From: Nephrocerus scutellatus
Taxonomy: Eukaryota; Arthropoda; Insecta; Diptera; Pipunculidae
Reading direction: 5' to 3'
DNA length: 64,000 nt
Assembly (NCBI GenBank): GCA_947095585.1
Contig: OX352763.1
Coordinates: 113,687,908-113,751,907 of the forward strand
Shown here: positions 34,226 through 44,879 of the stretch, piece after piece
Position numbering within the stretch: the stretch's first letter is position 1
Layout of the letters: each line of letters starts with the position of its first letter
The notes under the pieces: model-generated
Database searches by the model: none
Told to the model about the DNA's origin: nothing
What the model saw: the letters and a program-made list of their open reading frames with translations, nothing else
Translations under genes and position numbers: made by a program

Positions 34226-34295
34226 AGCGCAACTTTTTACGACCATTTGTGTTATGTTTTTTATATTTTTGCACACTAATGGGACATAAACTTAG
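34226..34295 (-). repeat. SINE 3' fragment
   Basis: ACGACCATTTGTGTTATG and TATATTTTTGCACACTAATG match the body of the SINE family, with the head missing. It abuts the family C LINE. Confidence 0.6.
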
Positions 34296-34299
34296 GGAC

Positions 34300-35510
34300 T
34301 TAAGGACTTAGAATTAAAACAACAATCAACAACGTTATACCACGATAATTGCAGGTTGTGATATCTGCTTTCTTATGTATGGGACATAGGATGCCTCTTC
34401 GCCAGTCTTCTGGCATCGCTTCTTCCGCCCATACTAGCACTATTACTTCATGAGTTGCTTGCTGTATTGCGGGGCCCTCTGTTTTAATTAGCTCCGCTGG
34501 GATACCATCAGATCCCGGGGACTTATTATTTTTTAGCCGATTTATCGTTCTGCTAACTTCGTCTATGCTTGGTGGCGGCAGTATAGTGTGGTCTTCGGTA
34601 ATTGGTAGAGCCTTCTCAGTTAGCTTGTCATTAAGCAACTCATAAAAGTGCTCTTCCCATCGCTCTAAGATGCCTTTGATATCGGCGATCATATTACCCT
34701 CTTTGTCTTTACAGTATGTGCAGCGCGGTGTATATTGCGTCAAACCGCGGACTCTTTGGTAGAACTTCCGCGTCTGGTGCGGTCCTCGCTCTCTGTACTA
34801 TTCTATTTCACGGACGAGGTTCTTCTCCCAGGCTGCTTTCTTTCGCCAGTGAACTGATTTTTCATATCTTCTGAGCTCTCTATATTCATCTTCGCGTGCC
34901 CGCGTTCTATGAGATTGTTACGCAACATTCTCAGGCGCTAGCTTACGTTCGTCATCAAACCAGTCGCTCCAATCTCTACGACTACTGCCTAAGATGGAGT
35001 CAGCATAGTGCTAATGACAGTATTCTTAAGGCGTGTCCATTTCGTTTCTACGCCCGACATCTCAGCCCCAGGACTTACTCTCCCTGCATTTAGGGCGAGT
35101 CCTATCGCTTGACCGTAGTTGTTTCTCTGGTCTCTTCGTTGCAAAGGGCAGCCGTATTGACTCGAATTTTATTCACGGATCTTGTCTTTCGTGATAATGC
35201 AATCCGCACTCGGAGCGCCATACCAACAAGATAATGGTCCGAGTCGACTTTGGCACCTCGGTACGCTCGTACCGTCAAAAGGTTCGAGTTGTGGCGGCGG
35301 TCTATCAACACGTAATCTATCTGGTCGTGAGTGGCTCCATCAAGAGATACCCAGGTGGCGTTGTGGATATTTTTACACGCAAACCTTGTACTCGAAACGA
35401 CCAAATTATTGCTTGCTGCCATCTCTATGACTCGTTGTCCATTGTCATTAGTGTTCTCGTGTAAGTATGGCACTTCCCCAGAATTATTTTTACGTCAAAG
35501 GTCGAATTGT
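34300..35510 (-). mobile_element. RTE-like LINE family C, endonuclease to RT fingers
   Basis: The minus strand from 35510 downward reads TFDVKIILG, HENTNDNGQRVIEMAASNNL, WVSLDGATHDQIDYVLIDRR, AYRGAKVDSDHYLVGMALRV (the SDH catalytic motif of APE endonucleases). Then after decayed linker: ILERWEEHFYELLNDKL, INRLKNNKSPGSDGIPAELI, PEDWRRGILCPIHKKADITT and CNYRGITLL (34300-34743). Better preserved than the copy at 26150. About 20 residues are deleted after VKIILG, and the palm domain is missing. Confidence 0.8.
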
Positions 35511-35736
35511 TGTCATCATCAACGGGGAAGTATGCCAACGCGCACACGATGTTATTTGATGCCCTCTCGATCGGAATATCCACTAGAATTGTCACCAGAT
35601 CCTTCGTCATTAATTCTGGAATTTGAACAAAGTTAATGTTTTGGCTGATCAAACAGACCGCCCTTGGCGCTGGTTTCCCGCTTTTAAAGGGGAACATAGT
35701 TAAGTCGTAACCAACATCTAAAGAAATTCGACACAT
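35505..35736 (-). pseudogene. LOA-type endonuclease fragment
   Basis: Reads LTMFPFKSGKPAPRAVCLIS, QNINFVQIPELMTKDLVTIL, PIERASNNIVCALAYFPVDD, homologous to 46591-46773. At about 35505 it passes without a stop into the family C endonuclease (TFDVKIILG), so it is a chimeric junction. Confidence 0.75.
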
Positions 35737-35875
35737 CTATGGACTTCTGGAGCATAATTTGTTGTATACCGTCAAGGCTGGACGATTTGTACGCAGCGAA
35801 ACTGCGAATGGCCCTACTGTGCAGCTTGAGCTCTGCACAGTAACCGTACGTTCCATGAGAAAAATCCCACATTGC
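35715..35875 (-). pseudogene. LOA-type RT start fragment
   Basis: AAYKSSSLDGIQQIMLQKSI matches the KSxGxDGIxPxMLQ motif at the beginning of LOA RT domains. It lies upstream of an endonuclease fragment, the reverse of normal order, so two truncated pieces are joined here. Confidence 0.6.
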
Positions 35876-37504
35876 TTATCCGTATTCGTTGCATTCATCG
35901 CCGTCGTGGATCAGTTATAGTTTTTAGGATATATGATGCTTCATTGATGATACGGGCGAAGTTATTGGTCTCTCATCAACATTACTTTGAATGGACTATC
36001 CCATCCTATACAAAAAAAAAAAGTTTTCCTTTTTTTTAATGAAAATGTTTATCGGCTACAACGTGGAAATTTGTCGCACTTCAGTCAGTGATGTTATTCC
36101 CCTTCTTCTACTAGCAGTTGACCACCTCATTGTTGCCGTACTTTAAAAAACAAAGAATTCGTTTAGATTTCCATTAAAGTTAAATTCTTTTCAGTTAGAA
36201 GAAGATTCCTGAAGAGCTTCTTCAGGCAATGCATCCTAGCTAATTACTCTCGCAAGAAGTTACGTTAAGAGCTACAGTAGGCTTTTTCCTAGCACAAGGG
36301 ATCTTGCATAACTATTGAACTTCTTATAATATCAGAGTAACATTCACTCTAACTTCATGGTTTTACGCAAATACGTGTGATTCTGCCGTACTTTTTACGG
36401 GCAGAGATTTCGCAAACCGACAAAGAATGAAAACTGGTTCTATTTTTTGGTTATTGTGACTGATTTTTTGCAATCCAGTTTCTGAAACTTTATTTTGGAT
36501 GCACGACACAAACAACTAGAACTCAATGTTAAAGGTCACAAACCATTCAGTTTTAATGTTAGTCGACTTTTGCAATGCGGAAACTCTAACTGGTTCTTAA
36601 TTAGCAATTCAATTCAAATGAATCAAACTTCTTCAGGAATATGTTTCCTGGGAGACAACACAAAAATACACTTCTTTCCCGACTGTCTGATGCTCTAATT
36701 TTCTGTGTGTCTCTGTGGCATTTTTTTTTGCCTACCATACTCAGATGCTTTTTTATTGAAAAAGAAAAAGTTCATTGGAGCAGCAGCTAATCGATTGCAA
36801 ACATGGCGAAAAAAAAGGGCTGCCAGGCACTTCGTTTTTAGGGCGTGCTTTTCAACTTTCAATTTCGCAATGAATGGAAAATCACTATACACATGTATGT
36901 GCAGTTGCGCCCTACATTAAAGGATTGCCGAAAAATGATAATTGAAATAACAGATGGAAGGGCACAACTAAAAGGATTATAACTTGTTAGTCCTTGCAGC
37001 ACTCGTACCTATAACTCTGATCCAATTTTTAATTGAATTTTCATCTTTCTGCGGAAAGGAGTTGCAAATACCTCCTCGAAAGCATTCATTGATTTTTTCA
37101 TTAATTGCAAGATGTACAGAGTTTGCGCAAAATCTTGCCTTCACCCTCAAGCGAGTTCGCTTCCGCTTGTTTTCTTAGGAAAATATCCTCTGTTTTCTTA
37201 GGTATATTATACTCGGAGGTTAGGTAGGCAGCACCTTTGACAACGACTCGAACTGTCGAACTGTCGATTGTAAGCTGTACGTTTATTTTTCTTTTTTGCC
37301 GGACTATTTGAACAAATATTTTCCTGATCCCAATTTGTGCTGACTTTTTGCAAGGTTTTATACTTTAAACAGCGACAACCGGTGAGCGAAGATTTGGTTG
37401 ATGTTGAAGGCGGTGAAAGGAAAACACGACGTACGAGTACACTCAGAAAAAGTTTTTTGGCAGTTTTTTTGTTGTTGGTTTGTTAAAAATTGTACTTTTT
37501 CAAA
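35876..37504. other. No gene recognised
   Basis: AT-rich. Several small frames (36495-36698, 36695-36920, 36984-37178) lack domains. TACGAGTA at 37432. Confidence 0.4.
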
Positions 37505-37640
37505 TCTATATATATAAAAATGAAATGCTGTTCGTTGGTAACCGCATCACTTGAGAACGCCTGAACCGATTTAGCTCATTTTTATTTTGAAATGTTCCGA
37601 GATATTCCGAACAAGGTTTATGCGAAAAAAAAAATTACAA
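37505..37640 (+). mobile_element. Helitron 5' end
   Basis: After AAA the sequence TCTATATATATAAAAATGAA, then GCTGTTCGTTGGTAACCGCA and GAACCGATTT, matches the characteristic start of arthropod Helitrons. It is immediately preceded by A as expected. I could not find the matching CTAGT terminus; the element may extend toward the minisatellite at 38410. Confidence 0.6.
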
Positions 37641-38409
37641 AAGTTGCGCGGAAAATTAGAAAATTCTGGAAAAACTAAAAAAAGCGTCTTTCCATAGGAT
37701 TTTTGTATGAACTCGCGACCATAACTCACGAATTGAACGGTTGGATTTGCGTCATTTGTTTCTTATGGTCCTGGAAAAAAAGACAATTACAAAAAAACGT
37801 AGAAAAAATCGGACAAACAGCTAAAATCATAATTTTTTTTATGCACCCTCGATCATAACTGTCGATAGGCAAGACATATTTGGTTGATTCTTTTTCTGTT
37901 TTGTTCGCTCCCCGGAGAAATTTTTACCAAAAGATAGTTCGGGAAAATTACAAAAGAGAGTAGGAATATTTGGAAAACGATAAATTGGATAACGCAATTG
38001 AATGTTTTCGGTAAAATAAAAAATCTGGAAAAACCCATTTCAGCCTGAATTAAAATAAAATTAAATTTGTTTTTACTTTTGTGTTGATTCTCGATCCTGT
38101 CCAACAAAAGTCGTTATTTCATTTCTACTCTAATAGATTCCAATAAATGGCACTATGTGCGCAAATATCGTTTGGCACCTGATCCATTTCCACGGTCTTT
38201 CTTTTGCGATCTGTCAACGCAATGATTCCGACCGACATACCATTAGACATTAAGCACTTGCAGTTTCGGGTGCAGTTTGCATTCGCAATAACAATAAAAA
38301 CAAACATTAACCTTGAAAATCCATGCTTCTCACGTGGTCAATTGTATGTCTCCTGCTCCAGTGTCGGAAAATCATCAGACAACAAAACAAATAAAAATCA
38401 TTTCGCGTA
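37641..38409. other. Possible Helitron interior, otherwise unannotated
   Basis: AT-rich, no coding recognised. Confidence 0.35.
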
Positions 38410-39075
38410 CCAGAAGACCTCAAAAGACCCTCAAAAGACTTCTAAAAGGCCCTCAAAAGACTCCCCAAAATACCACAAACAAAGTTCCAGAAAAGACCCC
38501 CAAAAGACCCTTAAAAGACCCTTAAAAGGCCTCATAAAGACACCCAAAAGACTCCTCAAGACTCCCAAAAGACCTTCGAAAGACGCTTAAAAACCGTGAA
38601 AAAAATTCCAAAAAGGCCACCAAAAAAAACTCAAAAGAATCATAAAAGACCTCCCAAAAAAGCATTAAAGACCCCATAAAGAGCCTCAAGGCACTCAAAA
38701 GACCCAAAACCCCCCAAAAGAACCCCCAAAGGAGCCCCAGAGGACCCAAATAGACCCTCAGAAGACCCTCCTAAGATCGCAACACCCCCAAAAAACTATC
38801 AGAAGTCCCCCAAATGGTACTTAAAAGACTCCCTAAAAGACCACCAAAAGGTCCTAAAAAGACAGCCAAAAGACCCTCAAAAGACCTAGAAAATAACCAA
38901 AAAAAACCCTTAAAAGACCACCAAGACGGCCACCAAAAGACCCCCAAAGGCCCCTTAAAATACCCTCAAAATACCCTCAAAATACCCTCAATATATATTC
39001 AAAAGAGTCTCAAAAGACCAGCAAAAGACCCTCAAAATACTCCAAAAGGACCCTCAAGAGACCATCAAAAGACTC
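38410..39075 (-). repeat. A+C-rich minisatellite related to 17610-19280
   Basis: Units such as CAAAAGACCCT, AAAAGACCTC and AAAATACCCTC. The complement GGGTCTTTTGAGG is a variant of the GGGTCTTGAGG unit, so this array is in inverted orientation. The frames are open only because the unit lacks stop codons. It ends in ATCGAATTTCATACAAATCG, a word from the 2330-2910 minisatellite. Confidence 0.8.
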
Positions 39076-39169
39076 CCATATCGAATTTCATACAAATCGG
39101 TTGACTTAGTTCCTGGATGCAAAATAGAAACAGAACTAGAACAGCAAATGCTAATAACCTCTGAAAGGG

Positions 39170-39275
39170 TAGAATAAGCACAAAAAACATTCAAACCTAC
39201 AAGGCACCAGGACCTGATGGCATCCTTTCAGAACTTCTAAGTAAAAGTACGGAAAAGCTTATGACAATGCTACCT
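39170..39275 (+). pseudogene. LINE RT start fragment
   Basis: KNIQTYKAPGPDGILSELLS, then EKLMTML, matches the KxPGPDGIxPxLL motif of R1/Jockey-type reverse transcriptases. About 35 residues only. Confidence 0.6.
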
Positions 39276-39459
39276 AAAAACCCCTTAAAAAAACCTCCGA
39301 TAGTTAGCAAAATTAAGAAATGTTACACAATAATATGACCAATAATGTGACTCACAATCACAACACAAAATTATTTTTGATACCGTACCTAATTTTCTCC
39401 GCACTGCGCCGATAAAATAGTTTCACTTATAACAATTAAATATAAAAAAAAAACTTCAT

Positions 39460-40062
39460 TTTTCGGGTACAGAATCGAGCAGGCGGCACGAAATCTTGGA
39501 CTGCACACAAATGAGCGCAAAACAAAGTACATGGTGGCCACGTCTGCGAGTAGAAGATCCAAAATTGGCTCCTAAATCAAAATAGTGGAGCGCGAATTTA
39601 AAGTAGTAGTGCAATACGTTGACTATCTCGAGTCAACTGAAGCAGCCGATAACAGCATGAAACCAGAAATACGCGCACGGTTGCTTAAAGCCAACAAAGC
39701 CTACTATAATCTGTCAACATAACATAACATCGAAGCTGCTGGTATATAAGACAATTGTCATACCAGTACTTACATATGGATCCGAGACTCGGGTGCTTAG
39801 CAAAAGCACCTCATAGCCGCGTTCGAGAGAAAAGTCTTATGGAAAATTGTTGGCCCCGTATGTGAGGAAGGACGATTCCGGAGATTCTATAATGATGACT
39901 TCTACGAGCATTATCGCGATGTCGACATCGTTAAGAAAATTAAGATCCGTAGGCTCCGGTGGGGAGGACTCCTAGCTCGCATGAGCGAAGATGATCCTGC
40001 TCGGAAAGTGCTCTACGGTAGGATTTATGGAACACGACAGCGATGGCGTAGACCAGGATGGA
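39460..40062 (+). mobile_element. RTE-like LINE family A, thumb to C-terminus
   Basis: The best family A copy: IEQAARNLGLHTNERKTKYM, VQYVDYLESTEA, MKPEIRARLLKANKAYYNLS, AFERKVLWKIVGPVCEEGRF, DIVKKIKIRRLRWGGLLARM, then DDPARKVLYGRIYGTRQRWR ending RRPGW. Two or three stops or frame changes. It is cut at 40062, where an oppositely oriented Jockey-like RT begins. Confidence 0.8.
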
Positions 40063-40636
40063 TAAGAAATTCAGATGGAACAGGATCGTGAACAAGGTTG
40101 AGGAATATAGACTTTGTTTTTTCACTAAAAGTCATAAAGTCAAACCAATTTCTTATAATTCTCAAATCATGTCTCAAATTATAAATGATTTCGATACGAC
40201 TATATTCCGAATAGACCAGAGCCTTATTATCGGCGAATGCTACTACATTACCAGACATTTCGAAAGTCAAAAGTGAGTTTATATAAATTAGAAAGAGGGT
40301 TGGACCAAACATCGATCCCTGAGGAATACCTATATTTGTAGGTAGTACTTATTTTATCATACTCCAGCTTACTAAGCAACAAAGCATGATGCCTTTTTAA
40401 TGTCAATGAATAAACCTGCATTCAGTCTATCTGTTTTCATTAATCGATTCAAGACTCCTTGGAAAAAAAACTTAACAGATCATCTTCAATACTTCGACCA
40501 TTCCGAAATCCTTCCTGTTTGTGGGTAAAATGGTTTATGCTACCCAACAAATTTTTAGTACCTTAGAAAACAACGGTAGCGAAGAAATGGGCTGATAATT
40601 GCTCATATTACATGTGTCACCTTTTGTATGAATCGG

Positions 40637-40650
40637 TATTATAATGGCTT
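40637..40650 (+). repeat. SINE target-site duplication, left copy
   Basis: TATTATAATGGCTT; one mismatch to 40922-40935. Confidence 0.75.
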
Positions 40651-40921
40651 GTGGACGCCGTGGCTCATTGGATAAATGCATTGCTGCTGAGCAGAAGGTT
40701 CGTTGTTGAAATCCCGGTGTCCCACCTCTCGCGAATTGGTGACAAACGTTCTGGGAGTAATAACTTGTCACGGAAAGCTTCTCAATTCACCGTTCGGATG
40801 CGGCATTAAATTGTAGGCTCCTTCCATTTGTTGAAAAAATATACATGCACAACACAAATAGTCGCGAGAAGCTAGGCCTTGGACCGCAACGGTCTGTCGC
40901 GCCGAATATTATTATTATTAT
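40651..40921 (+). mobile_element. tRNA-derived SINE with (ATT)n tail
   Basis: The head has TGGCTCATTGG (box A, 40661-40671) and a degraded box B near 40698-40713. The body has CTCTCGCGAATTGGTGAC, GGGAGTAATAACTTGTCACG, GAAAGCTTCTCAATTCACCG, AGTCGCGAGAAGCTAGGCC, and the end GGTCTGTCGCGCCGAATATT with six or seven ATT repeats. Flanked by a 14-bp duplication; it interrupts the Jockey-like RT between KEA and IIPIH. Confidence 0.85.
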
Positions 40922-40935
40922 TATTATAATAGCTT
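40922..40935 (+). repeat. SINE target-site duplication, right copy
   Basis: TATTATAATAGCTT, preceded directly by the (ATT)n tail. Confidence 0.75.
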
Positions 40936-41100
40936 CTTTCATTACATCAGGGAACACTCCTGTTTTCAATCTTAAATCTAACACGGTATGAGATATTTTG
41001 TTCAATGTAAGAGAATCATCTGTTTTATAACCGAAATCGTATTACCTTCTTTGGGTTTTACAGTACGGCAACACAACAGAAAATAAATTATCAGTGAAAA

Positions 41101-42507
41101 ATTGCTGTTTCATTTTGAATTATGAAAAAAATAGACAACACAAAAAATGGGCAGAAATTGTTTACCCACAAACATGTCCCGAGTGACAAGAGAAAAAAAG
41201 CAAGATCGACTTGTTAAGCGTTTTCTTCCGAAATTACTTATAGAGACCTCAATTACTCTCCGGTTTTGGTTGGGCAACAACCTGCTACCACCGACAATCT
41301 CAATTATTAACTGAGGCACGTGCTCAACAACAAACAATATAAACAAATCCAACACAAATTCGTTGCACATCAGATGTCTAGAAAATTGGATTAGTCTGCG
41401 CCCATGCTGGTGGTAGCAAGTCACATCATGGCTGAAGTGTTAACAAGTGTTCGGTTACACTAATTAATACCATCTGTTTGTGACCAGCACAATTCAGAGG
41501 GTTTTTCAATAAAAAAAAATACCTGCTGCCTGCGAGGGATATGAATAGGAGGCGTACCTACCTGCTTAATCTGTAAATTGAAATGTGTGATGGATTTTGT
41601 TGTTGTTCATTGATCTGTTGGAGTTAAATATGCTTCCTTAAATGAGGGCTGACTGTGTGTTTTTTTTTTTTTCTTTTCGAAAAACCAAATTAATTAAATC
41701 AACAAATTGTTATGTTATCAGTTGAAGCGCAAGGAATTGAAGAAAAAAGAACACAATTCAATGTAATTTAAATGGATTCGAAGCTGACACCCTTTATGAG
41801 TCGCCTCTAGATGTTTAACACCTTCTCGCCTAGGAAGACAGCTGTGCTTTCCTATTTTACTGATAAGGTGATAGGGTGAAAATTCAAAATTAATTCTAAA
41901 CTGCAGTTCTTGCACTCTTAAATGAGTAGATTAACAAAAACAAAATAATTCAGGAACGTCGGAACGTCAAATAAAATTTATTTCCATTTGTAATCGAGAA
42001 AATAGGAAAAATAAGGAACGAGGTGAAGAACCATTTATAGCCCATCGATTGTTTATTGATAAACATTTTCTTCTGTAGAAGTGAAGGAGGAAAAGTAGTT
42101 TTTATTTAGGGAAGTGTGCCATCATCATATTTAAGGAGCAAAACATATGTCACCATATTTAAGAAGCTAAACAACTGTCAACGTAGCATGGAGAATGTGC
42201 AAACCATTATTCCTTCTGATAGTCTCTTAAACAATACAATGTTATTACCCACCAATTCTTTAAAATAATTTTTTCTAATCACTCAACAAAACCGAAACCA
42301 AAGCATAGAAATGTTCACAAAATAAAATTTTTTTCTTCACAATTCAACAATCAACAAATCACCCTGTATAATGCAATTTTTTATTTTCATAAGCTACAAC
42401 TGCAAAACGCAAAAACTTAAAAAAAAAATTCCAAATCGAAAGACTTAGGAAACAAACTTTGTTTTCGAAAAAAGAAAAAAATCATTTCAAGTTTTTTGTT
42501 GTTGTTT
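41101..42507. other. No gene recognised
   Basis: AT-rich, with no recognisable coding. A 104-residue minus frame at 41110-41424 has no domain. The last part lies beyond the poly(A) signal of the gene at 42783-43871. Confidence 0.4.
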
Positions 42508-42513
42508 TTTATT
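42508..42513 (-). terminator. Candidate polyadenylation signal AATAAA
   Basis: AATAAA on the minus strand, 270 bases past the stop codon of the gene. A second one lies at 42380-42385. Confidence 0.45.
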
Positions 42514-42782
42514 GGATAATTTAATAAAGGCAATCAATAAATAGCACAACAAATAAATTAATAAAAATTATAAACTAAAAGAGTAATTCACATCAAAACA
42601 AATAGAATTTTCTCCCATTTACTGCTACAACTAAGCATTTACTCTATATATACAAAACTTAGGCGGAATAAATTATTAAATAGAAAATAAGCTAAAAGCG
42701 TAATAAGCGAGCGTTTTCCCCTTCTTGACAACAAATAAATAATATTAACAAATTAGTAGATTTAAAGATAAAACAAAAATAT

Positions 42783-43871
42783 TCATACATAAATCGAAGG
42801 CAGTGCCAGTCCGATTTCGAAATAATTTCGCTGATCGACTTTAAATTTCTTTCGTGGATTCTCACGTAGTCGATTGCGCATCGGGCGAATTGGAGTTTCC
42901 AACATAAATGTGGTATCTTTAGTGCTTGCGAGTGGTGTTTCTGAGTCAGATGGTATCGCTGTTCTCAATGGAGATGGCGTCACTGCTAAGCATATGGGAG
43001 AAGCGGGCGTTGGAGTAACGGCACGAAATGAAACCGCTTTAGTGGAATTCTTGACAGGATCCATTAGTAGAAAACTTAAATCACTTGCCGGATCATCTCC
43101 AGCCGCATACGATGGGGATAAAATCATTTCTTTCACGTTTTCCGCTGTATTTTTAATCAGCGTACGCCGACGAAGATTAAAACTCCTGCGAGGTTTTTTC
43201 TTTTTGTGATCTTTTCGCCCCGAGTCCAGTATTGCATCAATTAGTTTGTCCAATGTTTGATCGCCCATTTTCGCTGAATTAACTGTCGTTACATTGGCCA
43301 TATTTTGTGACAGTTTGTCCATCGGAGCTGACTTCTTTGACACTTCCATTTCAACTTCGGCAAATTCCATATCAAGTTTACGTTTTTTCGGTAAAGATTT
43401 CTTCAATTCGGGCGCTGTCATATGTTCTTTGTCTGGAGTTGTAAAGTAACGTGGATTTCCCAAATATGTATCTGGCAGAAGTCCACGCATTGCAAGCGAT
43501 TGCCCAGTCAGTAGAACAGAATTTGGCGAATACTCCTCCTCGAAGCGTGGTAATGTTGAGGCATAATGCTGTACATGCTGCGATGGAATAATTACCGCAG
43601 AGTGTCTTCTTGCTTGCGTCATCACTGATATTGGCCGCCTTTCTGGTGTCTTCGCCATTGCTGGCTCTGGAGTGATGTTAACAATATCCGAAAGTGGACT
43701 ATTTCTCAGCCTGTGCGATGTTGATCGAACTAATGGTGTTGAAGTCATCGGGATGTTCTCCTTATTGGCAATTGTTGCTCGACGTTTTCGTCGTTTTGAT
43801 GAATTTTGCAACAGCGACCCACTAAGCGAGGATGTTTCTTGCAGTTTATGCATTGAAGTCCACTTTAACAT
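42783..43871 (-). CDS. Single-exon 362-aa nuclear, probably cell-cycle-regulated protein
   Basis: The only long intact host frame in the window. Start chosen: ATG at 43871 in the insect-like context GCCAAAATG; stop TGA at 42783. I do not recognise the family. Visible features: basic clusters KRRKRR (26-31), PKKRKL (161-166) and KKKKPRR (223-229), likely nuclear localisation signals. NKENIP (36-41) contains a KEN box of the kind read by APC/C-Cdh1. KAVSF (278-282) fits the PP1-docking consensus. At least ten Ser/Thr-Pro sites, including MTSTP, ITPEP, KTPERRP, LSPSYA, VTPTPASP, VTPSPLR and LETPIRP, are candidate CDK sites. Between them lies a probable folded or conserved core, TLDKLIDAILDSGRK (206-220) to LLMDP. 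The C-terminus is RNYFEIGLALPSIYV. No membrane segment or signal peptide. Inference: a nuclear protein phosphorylated by CDK, dephosphorylated by PP1 and degraded on mitotic exit. Flanked by transposon relics on both sides. Confidence 0.85.
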   Translation of the reverse strand: MLKWTSMHKLQETSSLSGSLLQNSSKRRKRRATIANKENIPMTSTPLVRSTSHRLRNSPLSDIVNITPEPAMAKTPERRPISVMTQARRHSAVIIPSQHVQHYASTLPRFEEEYSPNSVLLTGQSLAMRGLLPDTYLGNPRYFTTPDKEHMTAPELKKSLPKKRKLDMEFAEVEMEVSKKSAPMDKLSQNMANVTTVNSAKMGDQTLDKLIDAILDSGRKDHKKKKPRRSFNLRRRTLIKNTAENVKEMILSPSYAAGDDPASDLSFLLMDPVKNSTKAVSFRAVTPTPASPICLAVTPSPLRTAIPSDSETPLASTKDTTFMLETPIRPMRNRLRENPRKKFKVDQRNYFEIGLALPSIYV

Positions 43872-43916
43872 TTTGGCTATTTGCGTTAATTTTTCTTACA
43901 AAAAAAATTTACACCA

Positions 43917-43980
43917 CAACTGCGCTCGAACGCACACGAACACCAACTGACGGTTTTTAAAAGTTTCCGCATGGTTTATA
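43917..43980 (-). promoter_or_regulatory. Core promoter: TATA box, initiator, DPE-like element
   Basis: On the minus strand TATAAA (43980-43975) lies 32 bases upstream of the A of TCAGTT (43950-43945), a perfect fly initiator with predicted start at 43948. AGTTG at +28 to +32 (43921-43917) fits the DPE consensus RGWYV, and CGAGCGCA just before it resembles an MTE but is 3 bases off register. This predicts a 77-base 5' UTR for the gene starting at 43871. Confidence 0.55.
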
Positions 43981-44879
43981 GGCAGGCAAGGAAACGTGCA
44001 GTCTAAATAGGGGTTGATTTTTGTCTTTCAATACAGCCCGTTCTCTGTTTTTCCCACACTGTGAGCATGCATCCTTATTGCACTCTGCTGATACAAGAGG
44101 AGAATGCTGAGAATGCACTCTCTTGGACATTTCCTGTTGCTTGACGTCACAACTTACCCCTAAATTGCGCTGAGTAGAGCGCAGCAGCACTTCAGTTCAA
44201 TGGACTTTTCCCAGCACAGCACTTTGAGAACACTCGCATTGCGGTACATAAACGAAAAGGACATTTATTTCCTTGCGTTTTATGATTAGATTTTTGTCCT
44301 TTTTTAATTGAGAGGTTTTTTTTTTATTTCTGATGATAAAATCTTACAATTGATCAGATCAAATTAGAATGTGGTTTTCTGTGATGTACTAAACGAGGGT
44401 GGAAGGACATATTATTGTCACTAGCGGGTTATGGTCTGGCGATTAACTAAAGGATGCAACAGGACATTTGCGTGTTAATGGTCTAATATTATTTTTCCAT
44501 TGATTTTATCTCTAATTTTCTAATAAAAACCGGTGACAGGTTGTTCGCTGTGGTTAGGTTGCAGTTATGATAGGTTGGTTAAATTTTTTTCACATAAACA
44601 ATTTCTGCTTCAACGGAAATCCAGAATAAATACTTTGTGGAGTTTTTTAAAACTTTTTTTACTTTAACTTTACCAAAGTAAATAAAAGGGAAAAGTTATA
44701 TAAAATATGAAAGACTACGGATAAGAAAAGATTCCATCAAAAATTAAGTTAAGAAAACCACAGTATTTTTAACAGTTCGAGTATTCTTTTGACCGAAAGA
44801 ATATAAGGCAATAGTTAAGAATGCTAAGATCGAGTCCTATAGGAACTTCTGCTCCGAAATAAATGAGCTAAGAGAAACA
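43981..44879. other. Upstream region of the gene; nothing else recognised
   Basis: AT-rich. No second gene or clear divergent promoter seen. Confidence 0.4.

Larger units (their letters stand above)
40063..41100 (-). mobile_element. Jockey/CR1-like LINE reverse transcriptase, split by a SINE
   Basis: The minus strand from about 41010 reads LKTGVFPDVMKEA, then after the SINE IIPIHTKGDTCNMSNYQPIS, SLPLFSKVLKI. Further on it reads MFGPTLFLIYINSLLTFEMS and GNVVAFADNKALVYSEYSR, in which the active-site FADD box is FADN. The order of motifs is that of a normal RT palm, with an internal stretch (40313-40535) decayed. 5'-truncated. Confidence 0.75.

Noticed and set aside
35182..35636. Plus-strand frames opposite the family C endonuclease
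   Set aside because: Antisense to a clear endonuclease reading frame.
38204..39104. Two long open frames rich in KDPQKTSKRP-type repeats
   Set aside because: They lie wholly in a minisatellite whose unit lacks stop codons. The repeats are not in constant frame and there is no gene structure.
41110..41424. 104-residue minus-strand frame near the Jockey-like RT
   Set aside because: Could not be tied to the LINE or to any family; left unannotated.
42874..43209. Plus-strand 111-residue frame and another at 43672-43950
   Set aside because: Antisense shadows of the 362-aa minus-strand gene.
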